Shown: positions 51,567 through 60,547 of the stretch, one piece after another
How the letters are laid out: each line of letters opens with the position of its first letter
Position numbering within the stretch: position 1 is the stretch's first letter
From: JAPHTQ01 sp050295975
GTDB taxonomy: Bacteria > Pseudomonadota > Gammaproteobacteria > Thiohalomonadales > Thiohalomonadaceae
Reading direction: 5' to 3'
NCBI GenBank assembly: GCA_050295975.1
Contig: JBNKQR010000004.1
Span: forward strand, 17,701-81,700
Length of the DNA stretch: 64,000 bases
The notes under the pieces: generated by a model
The model's database searches: none
Told to the model about the DNA's origin: nothing
Seen by the model: only the letters and a program-made list of their open reading frames with translations
Program-made: the position numbers and the translations under genes

Positions 51567-53207
51567 TTATTCTGTCGGGCGCACACTGCCGGTCTCAATC
51601 TCACCACCGAAGTGATCGAGCAGGGATTGCAGCTCAGGATCATTACTAATCGACCGCTCCGCCTCCTGCTGCCTGGCCGTCTGCTGCTCTTCGCGCATCT
51701 GCTGCGGTGTGCTGGCGGCGGGTGCTTCACCCGATTTGATTACCAGTTTCACCGGCTTACCAAAATACATGTCCAACGCCTGTTGCAGCCCCTGCTCCCA
51801 CTTGGGATTGAGCAGATTTTCGAAGCCCTGATCCAGGGCCAGCTCCAGCACATCCCCCTGATGCTGTTGTAGCGCTGAATGTTCTGCCAACTGTCGGGTC
51901 ATCCCGGCTAACGGTAGTTTCGCTACCAGGGAGGCCCAGGCGGCGGCATCTTTGATCGTCTCGCCCTGTGCGGGAGCCGAGGTTTGTTGTGGTGCTGCCG
52001 CAGGTGTCGGAGACGCCGGCGGAGCAGGCTCGGCAACTGCTGCAGGCGCCGCCTGAGCAGGTTTTGCTGCTGTAGCCGGGGCACTCTGGCGCTGAGGTAC
52101 TGGTCGCTGCTGTGGCTCGCTACCCGAGGGCTGGAAGGCCAGCATCCGCAGCAGCACCATCTCGAAACCGCTGCGTGGCTCCGGTGCCAATGGCAGGTCA
52201 CGACGGCCGATAATACCTATCTGATAGTAGAGCTGTACCTGTTCCGGACTCAGCTGTGCGGCAAGTTCCATAAGGGCCTCACTGTCACCCATGCTCTCGT
52301 CGATAGCCTGCGGTACCCGCTGCGCCAGGGCGACCCGGTGCAGCAGGGAGTTGAGCTCTTCCAGTACGCCGCCGAAGTCCGGTGCCTGCTCGGCCAGTTG
52401 TGCCACCTCGTTCATCAATCCTTCGCCATCACCGGCTGCCAGCTGCTCCAGCAGCTTGATCACCCGATCCCGGTCGATGCTGCCCAGCATCTCACGCACC
52501 TCTGCCTGACTTACCTTGCCGCCGCCAAAGGCGATGGCCTGGTCGAGCAGACTGAGGGCGTCGCGCATGGAACCATCGGCGGCACGAGAGAGTTCGGTCA
52601 GGGCCGCTGTCTCCGCTTCGATCCCTTCCTCTTTCAGGATGTGGGCCAGGTGGTCGCGAATCTGCTCCAGCGGCAGGCGCTTCAAATTAAACTGCAGGCA
52701 GCGAGAGAGAATGGTCACCGGCAGCTTCTGCGGATCGGTGGTGGCCAGCAGGAATTTGACGTGGGGTGGCGGCTCTTCCAGGGTCTTCAACAGGGCGTTG
52801 AAGCTGTGACCCGAGAGCATGTGTACTTCGTCGATCAGATAGACCTTGTAGCGGCCACGGCTGGGCGCGTACTGCACGTTATCGAGCAGGTCGCGGGTAT
52901 CCTCCACCTTGGTGCGGGAGGCCGCATCCACCTCGATCAGGTCGACAAAACGTCCCTCATCGATCTCACGGCAGGCGCTACAGACGCCGCAGGGGCTGGA
53001 ACCCATCCCCTCCTCGCAGTTGAGCGACTTGGCCAGAAGGCGTGCCACCGAGGTCTTGCCGACACCGCGGGTACCGGTAAAGAGGAAGGCGTGATGCAGA
53101 CGGTCGTTATCCAGCGCGTTGATCAGCGCACGCAGCACATGCTCCTGTCCCACCATCTGTGGAAAGGTGCGCGGACGCCATTTACGCGCCAGAACCTGAT
53201 AACTCAT
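51567..53207 (-). CDS. dnaX: DNA polymerase III subunits gamma/tau
   Basis: 546 aa from the ATG at 53207 (the upstream frame to 53318 crosses the SRP RNA side and is not used). AAA+ clamp-loader ATPase: Walker A GTRGVGKTSVARLLA (about 45-59), four zinc cysteines in LNCEEGMGSSPCGVCSAC, Walker B YLIDEVHML, and SRC in LSRCLQFNLKRL. Ala/Pro-rich linker (about 375-430) and a C-terminal tau domain. No A-rich slippery heptamer typical of the E. coli gamma frameshift was seen, so a shorter gamma form is not predicted. Confidence 0.96.
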   Translation of the reverse strand: MSYQVLARKWRPRTFPQMVGQEHVLRALINALDNDRLHHAFLFTGTRGVGKTSVARLLAKSLNCEEGMGSSPCGVCSACREIDEGRFVDLIEVDAASRTKVEDTRDLLDNVQYAPSRGRYKVYLIDEVHMLSGHSFNALLKTLEEPPPHVKFLLATTDPQKLPVTILSRCLQFNLKRLPLEQIRDHLAHILKEEGIEAETAALTELSRAADGSMRDALSLLDQAIAFGGGKVSQAEVREMLGSIDRDRVIKLLEQLAAGDGEGLMNEVAQLAEQAPDFGGVLEELNSLLHRVALAQRVPQAIDESMGDSEALMELAAQLSPEQVQLYYQIGIIGRRDLPLAPEPRSGFEMVLLRMLAFQPSGSEPQQRPVPQRQSAPATAAKPAQAAPAAVAEPAPPASPTPAAAPQQTSAPAQGETIKDAAAWASLVAKLPLAGMTRQLAEHSALQQHQGDVLELALDQGFENLLNPKWEQGLQQALDMYFGKPVKLVIKSGEAPAASTPQQMREEQQTARQQEAERSISNDPELQSLLDHFGGEIETGSVRPTE

Positions 53208-53299
53208 GCCGTCGCTCCGAGTAGTGACTTTGGGGTGCCGTGAGGCAAAGGAGGCAGTATAACGCAGAGGTCGAGACAGATGGAGGGGAAGATAAAGGT

Positions 53300-53411
53300 G
53301 GCGGTCCGCACCAGCCACACCCCGGCGCTCGAGTCCACCGCTGCGGCTGCTCCCTTCCAGGCCTGACCGGGTTCACGGTATATCGTCGCGAGGGGACCGA
53401 TGCGGCCCGCC
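53300..53411 (-). ncRNA. ffs: 4.5S signal recognition particle RNA
   Basis: On the minus strand the conserved SRP core GGTCAGGCCTGGAAGGGAGC, followed by AGCC, corresponds to the domain IV apical loop that binds Ffh. The ends pair: 5' GGCGGGCCGCA with 3' TGCGGACCGCC, giving a long hairpin of about 112 bases, the right size for a gammaproteobacterial 4.5S RNA. It lies just upstream of dnaX on the same strand. Confidence 0.9.
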
Positions 53412-53422
53412 ATTGAACGGTC

Positions 53423-53441
53423 CCCGCCCTAAGCGGGGATG
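53423..53441 (-). other. Leader hairpin in front of the SRP RNA
   Basis: TCCCCGC, a 5-base loop and GCGGGGA form a 7-bp perfect stem between the promoter and the 5' end of the mature RNA. It would form the start of the precursor and be removed during processing. Confidence 0.5.
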
Positions 53442-53444
53442 CGC

Positions 53445-53473
53445 ATCATAGCAGAGGGACACAAAAGAGCCAA
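53445..53473 (-). promoter_or_regulatory. Sigma-70 promoter of the SRP RNA gene
   Basis: -35 TTGGCT (53468-53473), 17-bp spacer, -10 TATGAT (53445-53450) on the minus strand. The spacing is ideal and the expected start (about 53437) precedes a hairpin and the RNA gene by about 25 bases. Confidence 0.8.
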
Positions 53474-53493
53474 AGCGGCAATACGCCTGGATT

Positions 53494-56400
53494 CTAAACT
53501 TTTGTAGCGGGCCAGTGCCGATCCGATGTAGTGATTGGCTGGGATGCTCTCAACCACTCCCTGAACTTATCGGCAGGTATTGGCTGTGAGAAGTAGAAGC
53601 CCTGGAAAAAACCACAACCGCGCTCCTCCAGGAATTTAATCTGCTCTTTGGTGGTGACACCTTCAGCGATCGTACTAAGACCGAGACTCCTGGCCATGGC
53701 CAGAATGGCATCGACCAGGGAGTCACCACCAACGTTATCGGATATATCACTGATAAATGACCGATCAATTTTGATGATATCGATGGGGAATCGCTTAAGA
53801 TAGGAGAGTGAAGAGTAACCGGTGCCAAAATCGTCAATGGAGAGACGTAGACCCAGCTTTTTGAAGCTGTTCAGCCATGCAATCACTTCATCGCTCTGTT
53901 CCAGGAACAGGCTTTCTGTGATCTCCAGAGCCAGACAGGAACCATCCAGGCCATTATCAGACAGGGCCTGCTCAACAAGATCGGCAGTCAGGCCAAGACC
54001 GCGCTGACGACTGGAGACATTGACCGAAATATATTCCAGCAAATCTTCTTCACGCCATTCGGCAAACTGTCGACACGCTTCGCGTAGCACCCATAATCCC
54101 AGATTACCGATCAAGCCACTCTCTTCTGCGAGAGCGACAAATATCGTTGGTGGGACAAATCCATGAACGGGATGTTCCCAACGAAGTAGTGCCTCGGCGC
54201 TTGCCACCTTACCGGTTTCAACATCAATAATGGGCTGATAATAGAGTTCAAGCTTATTCTGCTCCAGAGCAAGACGTAAGTCCTGCTCCAGCTCCATATT
54301 ATTACGTACCTGTTCCTGCATGGAGATGGCAAAGAACTGATAGTTATTACGCCCAGCATCCTTGGCACGATACATAGCCATGTCGGCATACTGCAGCATA
54401 GTGTTGGCATCCATGGAGTCATCGGGATAAATGGTGATTCCCACACTGGCGCCGATATATACATCACGGCCACTAACATGGAATGGACGACATATATCAC
54501 TGATTACTTTTCCGGCAATGAGGGCAACATCATCTACGTCGTCAATATTCTGTAGCAGGAGGACAAATTCATCTCCGCCGAAACGTGCCACAGTGTCTGA
54601 TTCTCGTATAGCCTTTAGCAAACGCCTCGCAACGTGTTGTAGCAACTCATCACCGACCACGTGACCTAGGCTGTCATTGACCGTTTTAAACAGATCCAGA
54701 TCTAGGAAGAGTAATGCCAGTTTGGATTGCTCTCTCCTAGCGAATGAGATGGCCTGCTTGAGACGATCGAACAACAGTGAGCGGTTAGGCAGACCGGTCA
54801 AGGCATCATACTCGGCCTGATAACGAATCTGCTCCTCATCCTCCTTGCGTTGAGTAATATCAGAAAAGACCGCAACATGTTCTTTGATATTGCCTTTGTC
54901 ATCACGAATTGCCGTAATTGATAACCACTCAGGATAGATGCTTCCATCCTTACGTCGATTCCATATCTCCCCAGTCCAGAATCCACGTTCCTTTAACTGC
55001 TGCCAAAGCTCTTCATAAAACTCGGCTGCATGTCTACCTGATGCCAGTATGCTAGGTTTTTGGCCGACCACTTCACTCGACATGTAACCGGTAATACGAC
55101 AAAACGCGGGATTAACGGTAACGATGATATTATTTTCATCTGTCACCATAATGCCTTCATTGGTCGTATCAAACACCGTTGCACTCATGAGCAGCTGGTC
55201 TTCTGCCAGCTTGCGTGCGGTGATGTCTTCTTTAATCGCAATAAAGTGGGTGATCATCCCATCCTCACCGCGCAAAGGAGAGATGGTCGCCGACTCCCAG
55301 TAGTTACTACCGTCCTTGCGCCTATTCTGGAACTGACCACGCCACTCATGACCTGCAGTAATGGTCTGCCATAGCTGTTTATACTCTTCGTCCGGCTTGT
55401 CGCCCGATTTCAGGATACGTGGATTTTTTCCGATTGCTTCATCCGCAGTGTAACCAGAGTTCTCCTCAAACTTTGGATTAACATATTCGATATTTCCGGA
55501 CAGATCGGTGATCAGGATAGAGGCAGGACTCTGCTCAAGGGCGAGACTTAACTTGCGTAGTTCGGCTTCGGTATGCTTTGCCTGAGTCATATTCACGCGA
55601 ACACAGGCAGTGCCGCCGTCACCGGTAATATTGTCACTGGCCAGATACCATTGACCATTATGCAGCCGTTCGTAATAGGACCGGGCACCCTCATCAGAAG
55701 AGGAATTCTTCTCCACTGGGGCTCGGACCAACTGTGTCTCATCGGCTATCTGCAACTCCTGATGCATGACACCTTTATTCAATATCGCAACCTGCCACGG
55801 GTAGAACTCCAGCCACTTGTGATTGTTCAGTAGCAGACGGCCATCCTTGTCGAACAAAGCAAAGGCTTCTGAAAGGCTTTCCACCGCGTCATGCAGGCGA
55901 TTCCAGGCAGACTCGGCCCGAAAGCGATGGATGTCGAGCTTTTTCATGATCCAGGAAAAGGCAGCAAACAAAAGAATAATCAAGCCCAATAAAACCATGC
56001 TGAATATTTCGGCCCGATAACTCGCCTCATCGTAGTAGTTACCATAAACCGTACGCAGCTGTTCAAAAATTATCTGACTAGGGATGCTCATATACTCATC
56101 CTGCAACTCAGACAACTCCTGCATTCCGTTCAGACCAGCCAAGGTGTGGAACTTGAAATTGCTTAGCAATTCGCGGTTCTTCGGTGTCATTTCCAGTGCG
56201 TTAACACGCTCAAGCCCCTGCCTTATTTTTCTGTTCTGGGATTCACTGGTAAAGGTGCTATAGATCAATAGTTCGTTGACCAACTCGATCACACCATTGA
56301 CAGCTTCTCGTGTTTTTCCCTCTACCTTCCCCGTATCCAGTGCATGGATCTCTTTCGCCAACGCCGGAACATAGTTGAGTGCATTACGTACCAGTGATGC

Positions 56401-56769
56401 CTTGAACTTGATCTGCTCCATCAAGGCGAGTTTGTCTTCCAATGCTACTAATGAGGCATCTATGCTCTCATCAACATGTTTGTTGGTATGGCCGTAAAAG
56501 TTATTTTCCGGTTTCCTGATTTGTTGCGACAGGGTATTGATTTTTCGCGCCGTATCAACCAACGGGTCGTACTGCTGCAAAAGAAAGGCATTAACCCGGA
56601 ATACATCGCGATCAAGCTGTGCATCCAGTTCCTTAAGATTCAGCAGGTTGGTCATGCGCTGGTTATGCAGTTCAAGATCGATCGAGCGGGTAACCAGGAA
56701 TAATCCGACCACCACAGCGGTTGCCAGGAGTAACCAGAGCCTGTTCATCAAACTGAACTGGTTACTCAT
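53494..56769 (-). CDS. Membrane sensor with PAS domains, GGDEF and EAL
   Basis: 1091 aa. Membrane helices at about 8-26 and 258-278 bracket a helical periplasmic sensor (DAHL-like). Three PAS regions follow (about 290-400 degenerate; about 405-525 and 530-655 with the typical NPRILKSGD and KPSILASGRH turns). GGDEF domain (about 660-820; active site RFGGDEFVLLL intact, so diguanylate cyclase activity is possible) and EAL domain (about 835-1075; EALLRWEHPVHG, FGTGYSSLSYLKRFPID, all main phosphodiesterase motifs kept). It either makes or degrades c-di-GMP depending on input. Its start overlaps the 3' end of the peroxidase gene by 8 bp. Confidence 0.93.
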   Translation of the reverse strand: MSNQFSLMNRLWLLLATAVVVGLFLVTRSIDLELHNQRMTNLLNLKELDAQLDRDVFRVNAFLLQQYDPLVDTARKINTLSQQIRKPENNFYGHTNKHVDESIDASLVALEDKLALMEQIKFKASLVRNALNYVPALAKEIHALDTGKVEGKTREAVNGVIELVNELLIYSTFTSESQNRKIRQGLERVNALEMTPKNRELLSNFKFHTLAGLNGMQELSELQDEYMSIPSQIIFEQLRTVYGNYYDEASYRAEIFSMVLLGLIILLFAAFSWIMKKLDIHRFRAESAWNRLHDAVESLSEAFALFDKDGRLLLNNHKWLEFYPWQVAILNKGVMHQELQIADETQLVRAPVEKNSSSDEGARSYYERLHNGQWYLASDNITGDGGTACVRVNMTQAKHTEAELRKLSLALEQSPASILITDLSGNIEYVNPKFEENSGYTADEAIGKNPRILKSGDKPDEEYKQLWQTITAGHEWRGQFQNRRKDGSNYWESATISPLRGEDGMITHFIAIKEDITARKLAEDQLLMSATVFDTTNEGIMVTDENNIIVTVNPAFCRITGYMSSEVVGQKPSILASGRHAAEFYEELWQQLKERGFWTGEIWNRRKDGSIYPEWLSITAIRDDKGNIKEHVAVFSDITQRKEDEEQIRYQAEYDALTGLPNRSLLFDRLKQAISFARREQSKLALLFLDLDLFKTVNDSLGHVVGDELLQHVARRLLKAIRESDTVARFGGDEFVLLLQNIDDVDDVALIAGKVISDICRPFHVSGRDVYIGASVGITIYPDDSMDANTMLQYADMAMYRAKDAGRNNYQFFAISMQEQVRNNMELEQDLRLALEQNKLELYYQPIIDVETGKVASAEALLRWEHPVHGFVPPTIFVALAEESGLIGNLGLWVLREACRQFAEWREEDLLEYISVNVSSRQRGLGLTADLVEQALSDNGLDGSCLALEITESLFLEQSDEVIAWLNSFKKLGLRLSIDDFGTGYSSLSYLKRFPIDIIKIDRSFISDISDNVGGDSLVDAILAMARSLGLSTIAEGVTTKEQIKFLEERGCGFFQGFYFSQPIPADKFREWLRASQPITTSDRHWPATKV

Positions 56770-57778
56770 CTTTTAATCTCGGGTGTTGACCCGCCAGGGT
56801 ATGAATGAACTCAGCAATTAGCGCAATATCCTCTGCCGGAATATCACGCCCTAACTGATAACGCCCCATGATCCGAATAGCCTTTTCCAGGCTATCTGCA
56901 CTGGCGTCGTGGAAGAAATAACTGTAGTGGGATGCCAGTCGCAGGCTGGGCACCTTGAACATATGCCGATCCTGCTCCCTACCAGTGACATTGAAACGCC
57001 CCATATCTACATTTCTCAGGGGTACGTTTTTATCTTTAAAATAGTCACCCATTGCTCCCATCTTGCCGTACAGGTTGCCTCCAACATTCGCTCCCTGGTG
57101 ACAGGCGATACAGCCGTAGGATTTGAACAGTTGATAGCCGCGCAACTCTCTCTCTGAAAGAGCCGTTTCGTCCCCGCGTAACCAGCGGTCAAAAGGTGAA
57201 TTAACGGTGACCAACGTGCGTTCAAATGACGCAATGGCCGCCACAATATTCTCCCCCGTGATGCCATCGTCATAGACTTCGTCAAAACGGCGAACCATCT
57301 CCGGATCCTGTTCGAGCTTTGCGATTACCTGATTCCAGTTGGATCCCATCTCAATGGGGTTGTGCACTGGTCCGGCAGCCTGCTCCTCTAACGAGGCTGC
57401 TCGCCCATCCCAGAACTGCACAAAATTGAAAGCGCTGTTATAGACGGTGGGTGTTTTGATAGGGCCGTGTGTTCCACCAATACCAACGGCCACCTGGCGA
57501 TGATCAATGCCTTCATGGGCAAGGTCATGGCAACTGGCACAACTTACCGTATCGTTCCCGGACAATCGGGTATCGTGAAACAGCAGATCACCAAGGGTAC
57601 TCTGCTTAGGCGCTTCATCCTGAGGTTGTGGTAAGGGACGAATCGGCTCATGCCATCTGAAGCCAACTTCCTTAGCTAAAGGCACACCACTAGCCTCCGG
57701 CTGTCCCCAGACGCCAGATACACTCATAAAACCGATAAGCAGGGTAAAGACATATATCTGCATGACTACTTTGTTCAT
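56762..57778 (-). CDS. Di-haem cytochrome c peroxidase
   Basis: 338 aa from the ATG at 57778; the frame is open to 57829. Sec signal peptide (residues 1-26, ending VWGQ). Two haem sites: SCASCH (about residue 80-85) and GCIACHQG (about 213-218), with the linking QFWDGRAASLEEQAAGP region of bacterial CCPs. Reduces hydrogen peroxide in the periplasm with electrons from small cytochromes. Shares an operon with the GGDEF/EAL gene through overlapping stop and start. Confidence 0.92.
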   Translation of the reverse strand: MNKVVMQIYVFTLLIGFMSVSGVWGQPEASGVPLAKEVGFRWHEPIRPLPQPQDEAPKQSTLGDLLFHDTRLSGNDTVSCASCHDLAHEGIDHRQVAVGIGGTHGPIKTPTVYNSAFNFVQFWDGRAASLEEQAAGPVHNPIEMGSNWNQVIAKLEQDPEMVRRFDEVYDDGITGENIVAAIASFERTLVTVNSPFDRWLRGDETALSERELRGYQLFKSYGCIACHQGANVGGNLYGKMGAMGDYFKDKNVPLRNVDMGRFNVTGREQDRHMFKVPSLRLASHYSYFFHDASADSLEKAIRIMGRYQLGRDIPAEDIALIAEFIHTLAGQHPRLKDE

Positions 57779-58053
57779 GCTATTTGAGCACCTATATTCA
57801 TGACTCGTGTCAATTCTGCCCGCAGGCAACCCATTTACTGGCTCTGCACGAGTACTACTCTGACTGCTCGTGTAACAAATATTACATTATCTTTATGGAA
57901 ATGCGATTTCCCATACAAATGGTACGGAATTAAAATTCCGAGTATATTTGACGACTATTCAAAAGGATAGTAGGCACGTAATAAGGTGATTGTAGTTGAG
58001 GTGGTGGAGAAGGAGTGATTACCCGGCGCTTCGGAGCTTAGAATCCTCTGTCT

Positions 58054-58096
58054 AAATATGAAAAAAGCCCGCACAAGGCGGGCTTTTTTCATATTT
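58054..58096. terminator. Perfect 19-bp palindromic terminator next to the tRNA-like element A
   Basis: Stem AAATATGAAAAAAGCCCGC pairs exactly with its complement around the loop ACAAG; a T run follows in both directions. On the minus strand it directly follows a copy of the tRNA-Ser 3' end. Confidence 0.85.
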
Positions 58097-58226
58097 GGCG
58101 GAGAGAGAGGGATTACTCGGCGCATCCCTGCGCCTCGCCCCTGCGGGGCCGACGCTTCGCGTCGTTCCGAATCGGCTCTCCTGCCGATTCGGTCGAACAA
58201 GGGTTCTCATCAAACCTCTCGTCTCC
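58096..58226 (-). repeat. tRNA-Ser-like multi-hairpin element A
   Basis: On the minus strand it begins GGAGACGAG and ends with the 3' end of tRNA-Ser including CCA: the 22-bp direct repeat ATTTGGCGG... at 58093-58114 is identical to 58270-58291. Between them lie hairpins (plus strand) GGCGCA/TGCGCC, GCCCC/GGGGC, GACGC/GCGTC and CCGAATCGGC/GCCGATTCGG. Element B on the other side of the tRNA has the same layout. It is not a working tRNA, since it has no anticodon arm of normal shape. Confidence 0.7.
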
Positions 58227-58230
58227 TGTA

Positions 58231-58270
58231 TAAAACAAAAAGGCCCCGTAAACGGGGCCTTTTTGTTTTA
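58231..58270. terminator. Perfect 18-bp palindromic terminator of tRNA-Ser
   Basis: TAAAACAAAAAGGCCCCG, loop TAAA, and the exact complement, with T runs in both directions. It ends 3 bp beyond the tRNA CCA on the minus strand. Confidence 0.92.
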
Positions 58271-58272
58271 TT

Positions 58273-58363
58273 TGGCGGAGAGAGAGGGATTCGAACCCTC
58301 GATACGGAGTTACCGTATACACACTTTCCAGGCGTGCTCCTTCAGCCACTCGGACATCTCTCC
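58273..58363 (-). tRNA. tRNA-Ser (anticodon GGA)
   Basis: 91 bases on the minus strand from GGAGAGATGTCCGAGTGG to encoded CCA. Acceptor stem GGAGAGA/TCTCTCC, anticodon stem with loop CTGGAAA (anticodon GGA, reading UCC and UCU), long variable arm TACGGTAACTCCGTA typical of serine tRNA, and T arm GAGGGTTCGAATCCCTC. Confidence 0.97.
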
Positions 58364-58408
58364 AGAAGACCACTATTTCGCCACTGAGAGGGCTATCTAT
58401 CTCATTGC

Positions 58409-58526
58409 GGCGGAGCACGCGGCGCACTCCTTACTTCGGGCGTCCTGCCCTTCGCCCCTGCGGGGCCGACCTGCGGTCGTTGCGAATCTCTCCCGGAGAT
58501 TCGCTCATCCACTCGGATGTCTCTCC
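58409..58526 (-). repeat. tRNA-Ser-like multi-hairpin element B
   Basis: On the minus strand it starts GGAGAGACATCCGAGTGG, matching the first 18 bases of the tRNA-Ser at 16 positions. It then carries the same series of hairpins as element A: GGGC/GCCC, GCCCC/GGGGC, GACC/GGTC, GCGAATCTC/GAGATTCGC (plus-strand order). It lies 45 bp upstream of the tRNA. The 200 bp that follow, up to the acyl-CoA synthetase gene, hold no recognisable gene. Confidence 0.7.
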
Positions 58527-58729
58527 AGGGATTTATTCATGCCTCCAGCAGCCTTTCTGCCGCTGCTAGCCAAAGGTGTTATTCCCGGCAGGCATGAAGG
58601 TGCGCAAGATTAAACCAGATGGATAGAGGGCGCAAGTTCAGGGACATTTTCCCTTGTGCTTTACTTTGGTGCGTCAAACGGGCATAAAATCCCTCCAAAC
58701 AACAGAAATGCATCGACACGTGGGTAACC

Positions 58730-60547
58730 ATGCAAGAGAAAACCGCAGACGCCATACCGCTTGATGAGGCGGTCACTTTAAACGGCCTGTTCCGGGCACG
58801 TTTCTTTCGTACCCCCGATGCCGTGGCCTACCGCTACTATGACAAGGAGGCGGGGGACTGGCGTGAAAGCAGCTGGCAGGAGATGGCGACGGAGGTAGCT
58901 CGTTGGCAGAACGCCATGCGCTCACTGGGGCTGGAGGAAGGAGACCGGGTTGCCCTGAGTCTGCGCAACTGTCGTGAATGGGTGATGTTCGAACAGGCCG
59001 CCCTCGGCCTGGGACTCATTGTGATCCCCCTCTACACCGACGACCGCCCGGACAACATCGCCTTTATCGTCGAGGATGCAGGCGTCAAACTGCTGCTGAT
59101 CCAGGATGCCGGACGCTGGAAACGGCTGGCCCCGGCACTTAACGAACAACCCAGCCTGCAGTCGGTAATCATGCTGAACGGCGATTGCGTAGAACTGGAA
59201 GAACAGGACGAGCGCCTGATCTGTGCTGACGATCTGCTCATTCCCGGTGATCACAAACTCTACGCGATCCCCGAAAACCCGCACGACCTGGCGACTATCG
59301 TCTACACCTCCGGCACCACTGGTAAACCCAAAGGGGTGATGCTGAGCCACAGTAATATCCTCTTCATTGCCAATGCCGCCGTCCAACTGGTCAACATCCG
59401 TCCCAGTTCGGTCTTTCTCTCCTTTCTGCCCCTGTCTCACACTCTGGAGCGTACCGGCGGCTATTACCTGCCGATGATGGCCGGAGCGACGGTGGCATTC
59501 GCCCGCTCGGTACAACAACTGGCGGAAGATCTGCAGTCTATCCGGCCTACGCATCTCATTTCGGTACCGCGTATCTACGAGCGCATCTATTCCCGTATAT
59601 CCACCCAGTTAAGCAATGGCCCAATACTCAAACGCCTGCTGTTCCACGCTGCGGTTGCGGTAGGCTGGCATAAATTCGAACGTTCTCAGGGGCGCCGCTT
59701 CTGGCACCCGAAACTACTTTTCCACCCACTATTAAAAAAACTGGTGGCCAGCAAAGTTATGGATCGCCTCGGTGGTCGAATGGAACTGGCCATTAGCGGC
59801 GGCGCCGCACTGCCGCCTGAAATTGCCAGGGTCTTCATCGGTCTGGGTCTGGATCTACTGCAGGGCTATGGCCTGACCGAAACCAGCCCGGTGATCAGTG
59901 TCAACCTGCCCTATGCCAACTACCCAGCCAGCGTCGGTCGCGCCCTGCCAGGAGTCGAAGTCCGCATCGGTGCCGATCACGAGCTTCAGGCTAGCAGCCC
60001 CGGTGTCATGCTCGGCTACTGGAACAACCACACCGCCACCGCCGAGATGATCAGCCCGGACGGCTGGCTCAACACAGGCGATCAGGTTCGCATCGACAAA
60101 GATGGCTATATCTTCATCACCGGTCGCCTCAAAGATATCCTGGTCCTCTCCAATGGCGAAAAGATCCCGCCCTCCGATATGGAGATGGCGATCGCGCTGG
60201 AACCCATGTTCGAACAGGTGATGGTGATCGGCGAAGGCCACTCTTTCCTCGCTGCGCTCATCGTCCTCGACGCCGATCTCTGGCGCAGCTTCGCCCAGGA
60301 ACTACAGGTTGACCCGGACGATCCAGCCAGCCTTCACAACAAAAAGGTCATCAGTAAAGTCATCAGCCGCATCCGCGAGCTGCTACACGACTTCCCGGGA
60401 TATGCCAAGATCCGTCGCGTCCACCTTAGTCTGGAACCGTGGAGCATCGACAACGGCCTGATCACCCCCACCCTCAAGATCAAACGCAACAAAGTACTGG
60501 AGCACCTGCATAAGGATGTAGAACAGCTCTACTCGCAGGAAGACTAG
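58730..60547 (+). CDS. Long-chain acyl-CoA synthetase (AMP-forming)
   Basis: 605 aa. ANL-superfamily adenylate-forming enzyme: TSGTTGKPKGVMLSH (P-loop, about 193-207), GYGLTETSPVISV (about 379-391), TGDQVRIDKDGYIFITGR and the C-terminal lysine region TPTLKIKRNKV. FAA1-like length and order. Activates fatty acids to acyl-CoA. The exact chain length cannot be told. The next gene starts immediately at its stop codon. Confidence 0.9.
   Translation: MQEKTADAIPLDEAVTLNGLFRARFFRTPDAVAYRYYDKEAGDWRESSWQEMATEVARWQNAMRSLGLEEGDRVALSLRNCREWVMFEQAALGLGLIVIPLYTDDRPDNIAFIVEDAGVKLLLIQDAGRWKRLAPALNEQPSLQSVIMLNGDCVELEEQDERLICADDLLIPGDHKLYAIPENPHDLATIVYTSGTTGKPKGVMLSHSNILFIANAAVQLVNIRPSSVFLSFLPLSHTLERTGGYYLPMMAGATVAFARSVQQLAEDLQSIRPTHLISVPRIYERIYSRISTQLSNGPILKRLLFHAAVAVGWHKFERSQGRRFWHPKLLFHPLLKKLVASKVMDRLGGRMELAISGGAALPPEIARVFIGLGLDLLQGYGLTETSPVISVNLPYANYPASVGRALPGVEVRIGADHELQASSPGVMLGYWNNHTATAEMISPDGWLNTGDQVRIDKDGYIFITGRLKDILVLSNGEKIPPSDMEMAIALEPMFEQVMVIGEGHSFLAALIVLDADLWRSFAQELQVDPDDPASLHNKKVISKVISRIRELLHDFPGYAKIRRVHLSLEPWSIDNGLITPTLKIKRNKVLEHLHKDVEQLYSQED

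Noticed and set aside
51567..53207. Programmed frameshift for a gamma subunit in dnaX
   Set aside because: No A-AAA-AAG-type slippery run was found in the expected region.
51984..53243. 419-codon plus-strand frame opposite dnaX
   Set aside because: It is a GC-driven shadow of dnaX and has no recognisable domain.
58096..58226. Element A as a second functional tRNA gene
   Set aside because: Only the 3' end matches tRNA-Ser. The inner part forms extra hairpins and there is no normal anticodon arm.
58095..58613. Open frame of 172 codons on the plus strand across tRNA-Ser and its flanks
   Set aside because: It is the complement of the tRNA gene, its terminators and the two hairpin elements. The similarity between its parts comes from the repeated tRNA ends, not from protein coding.
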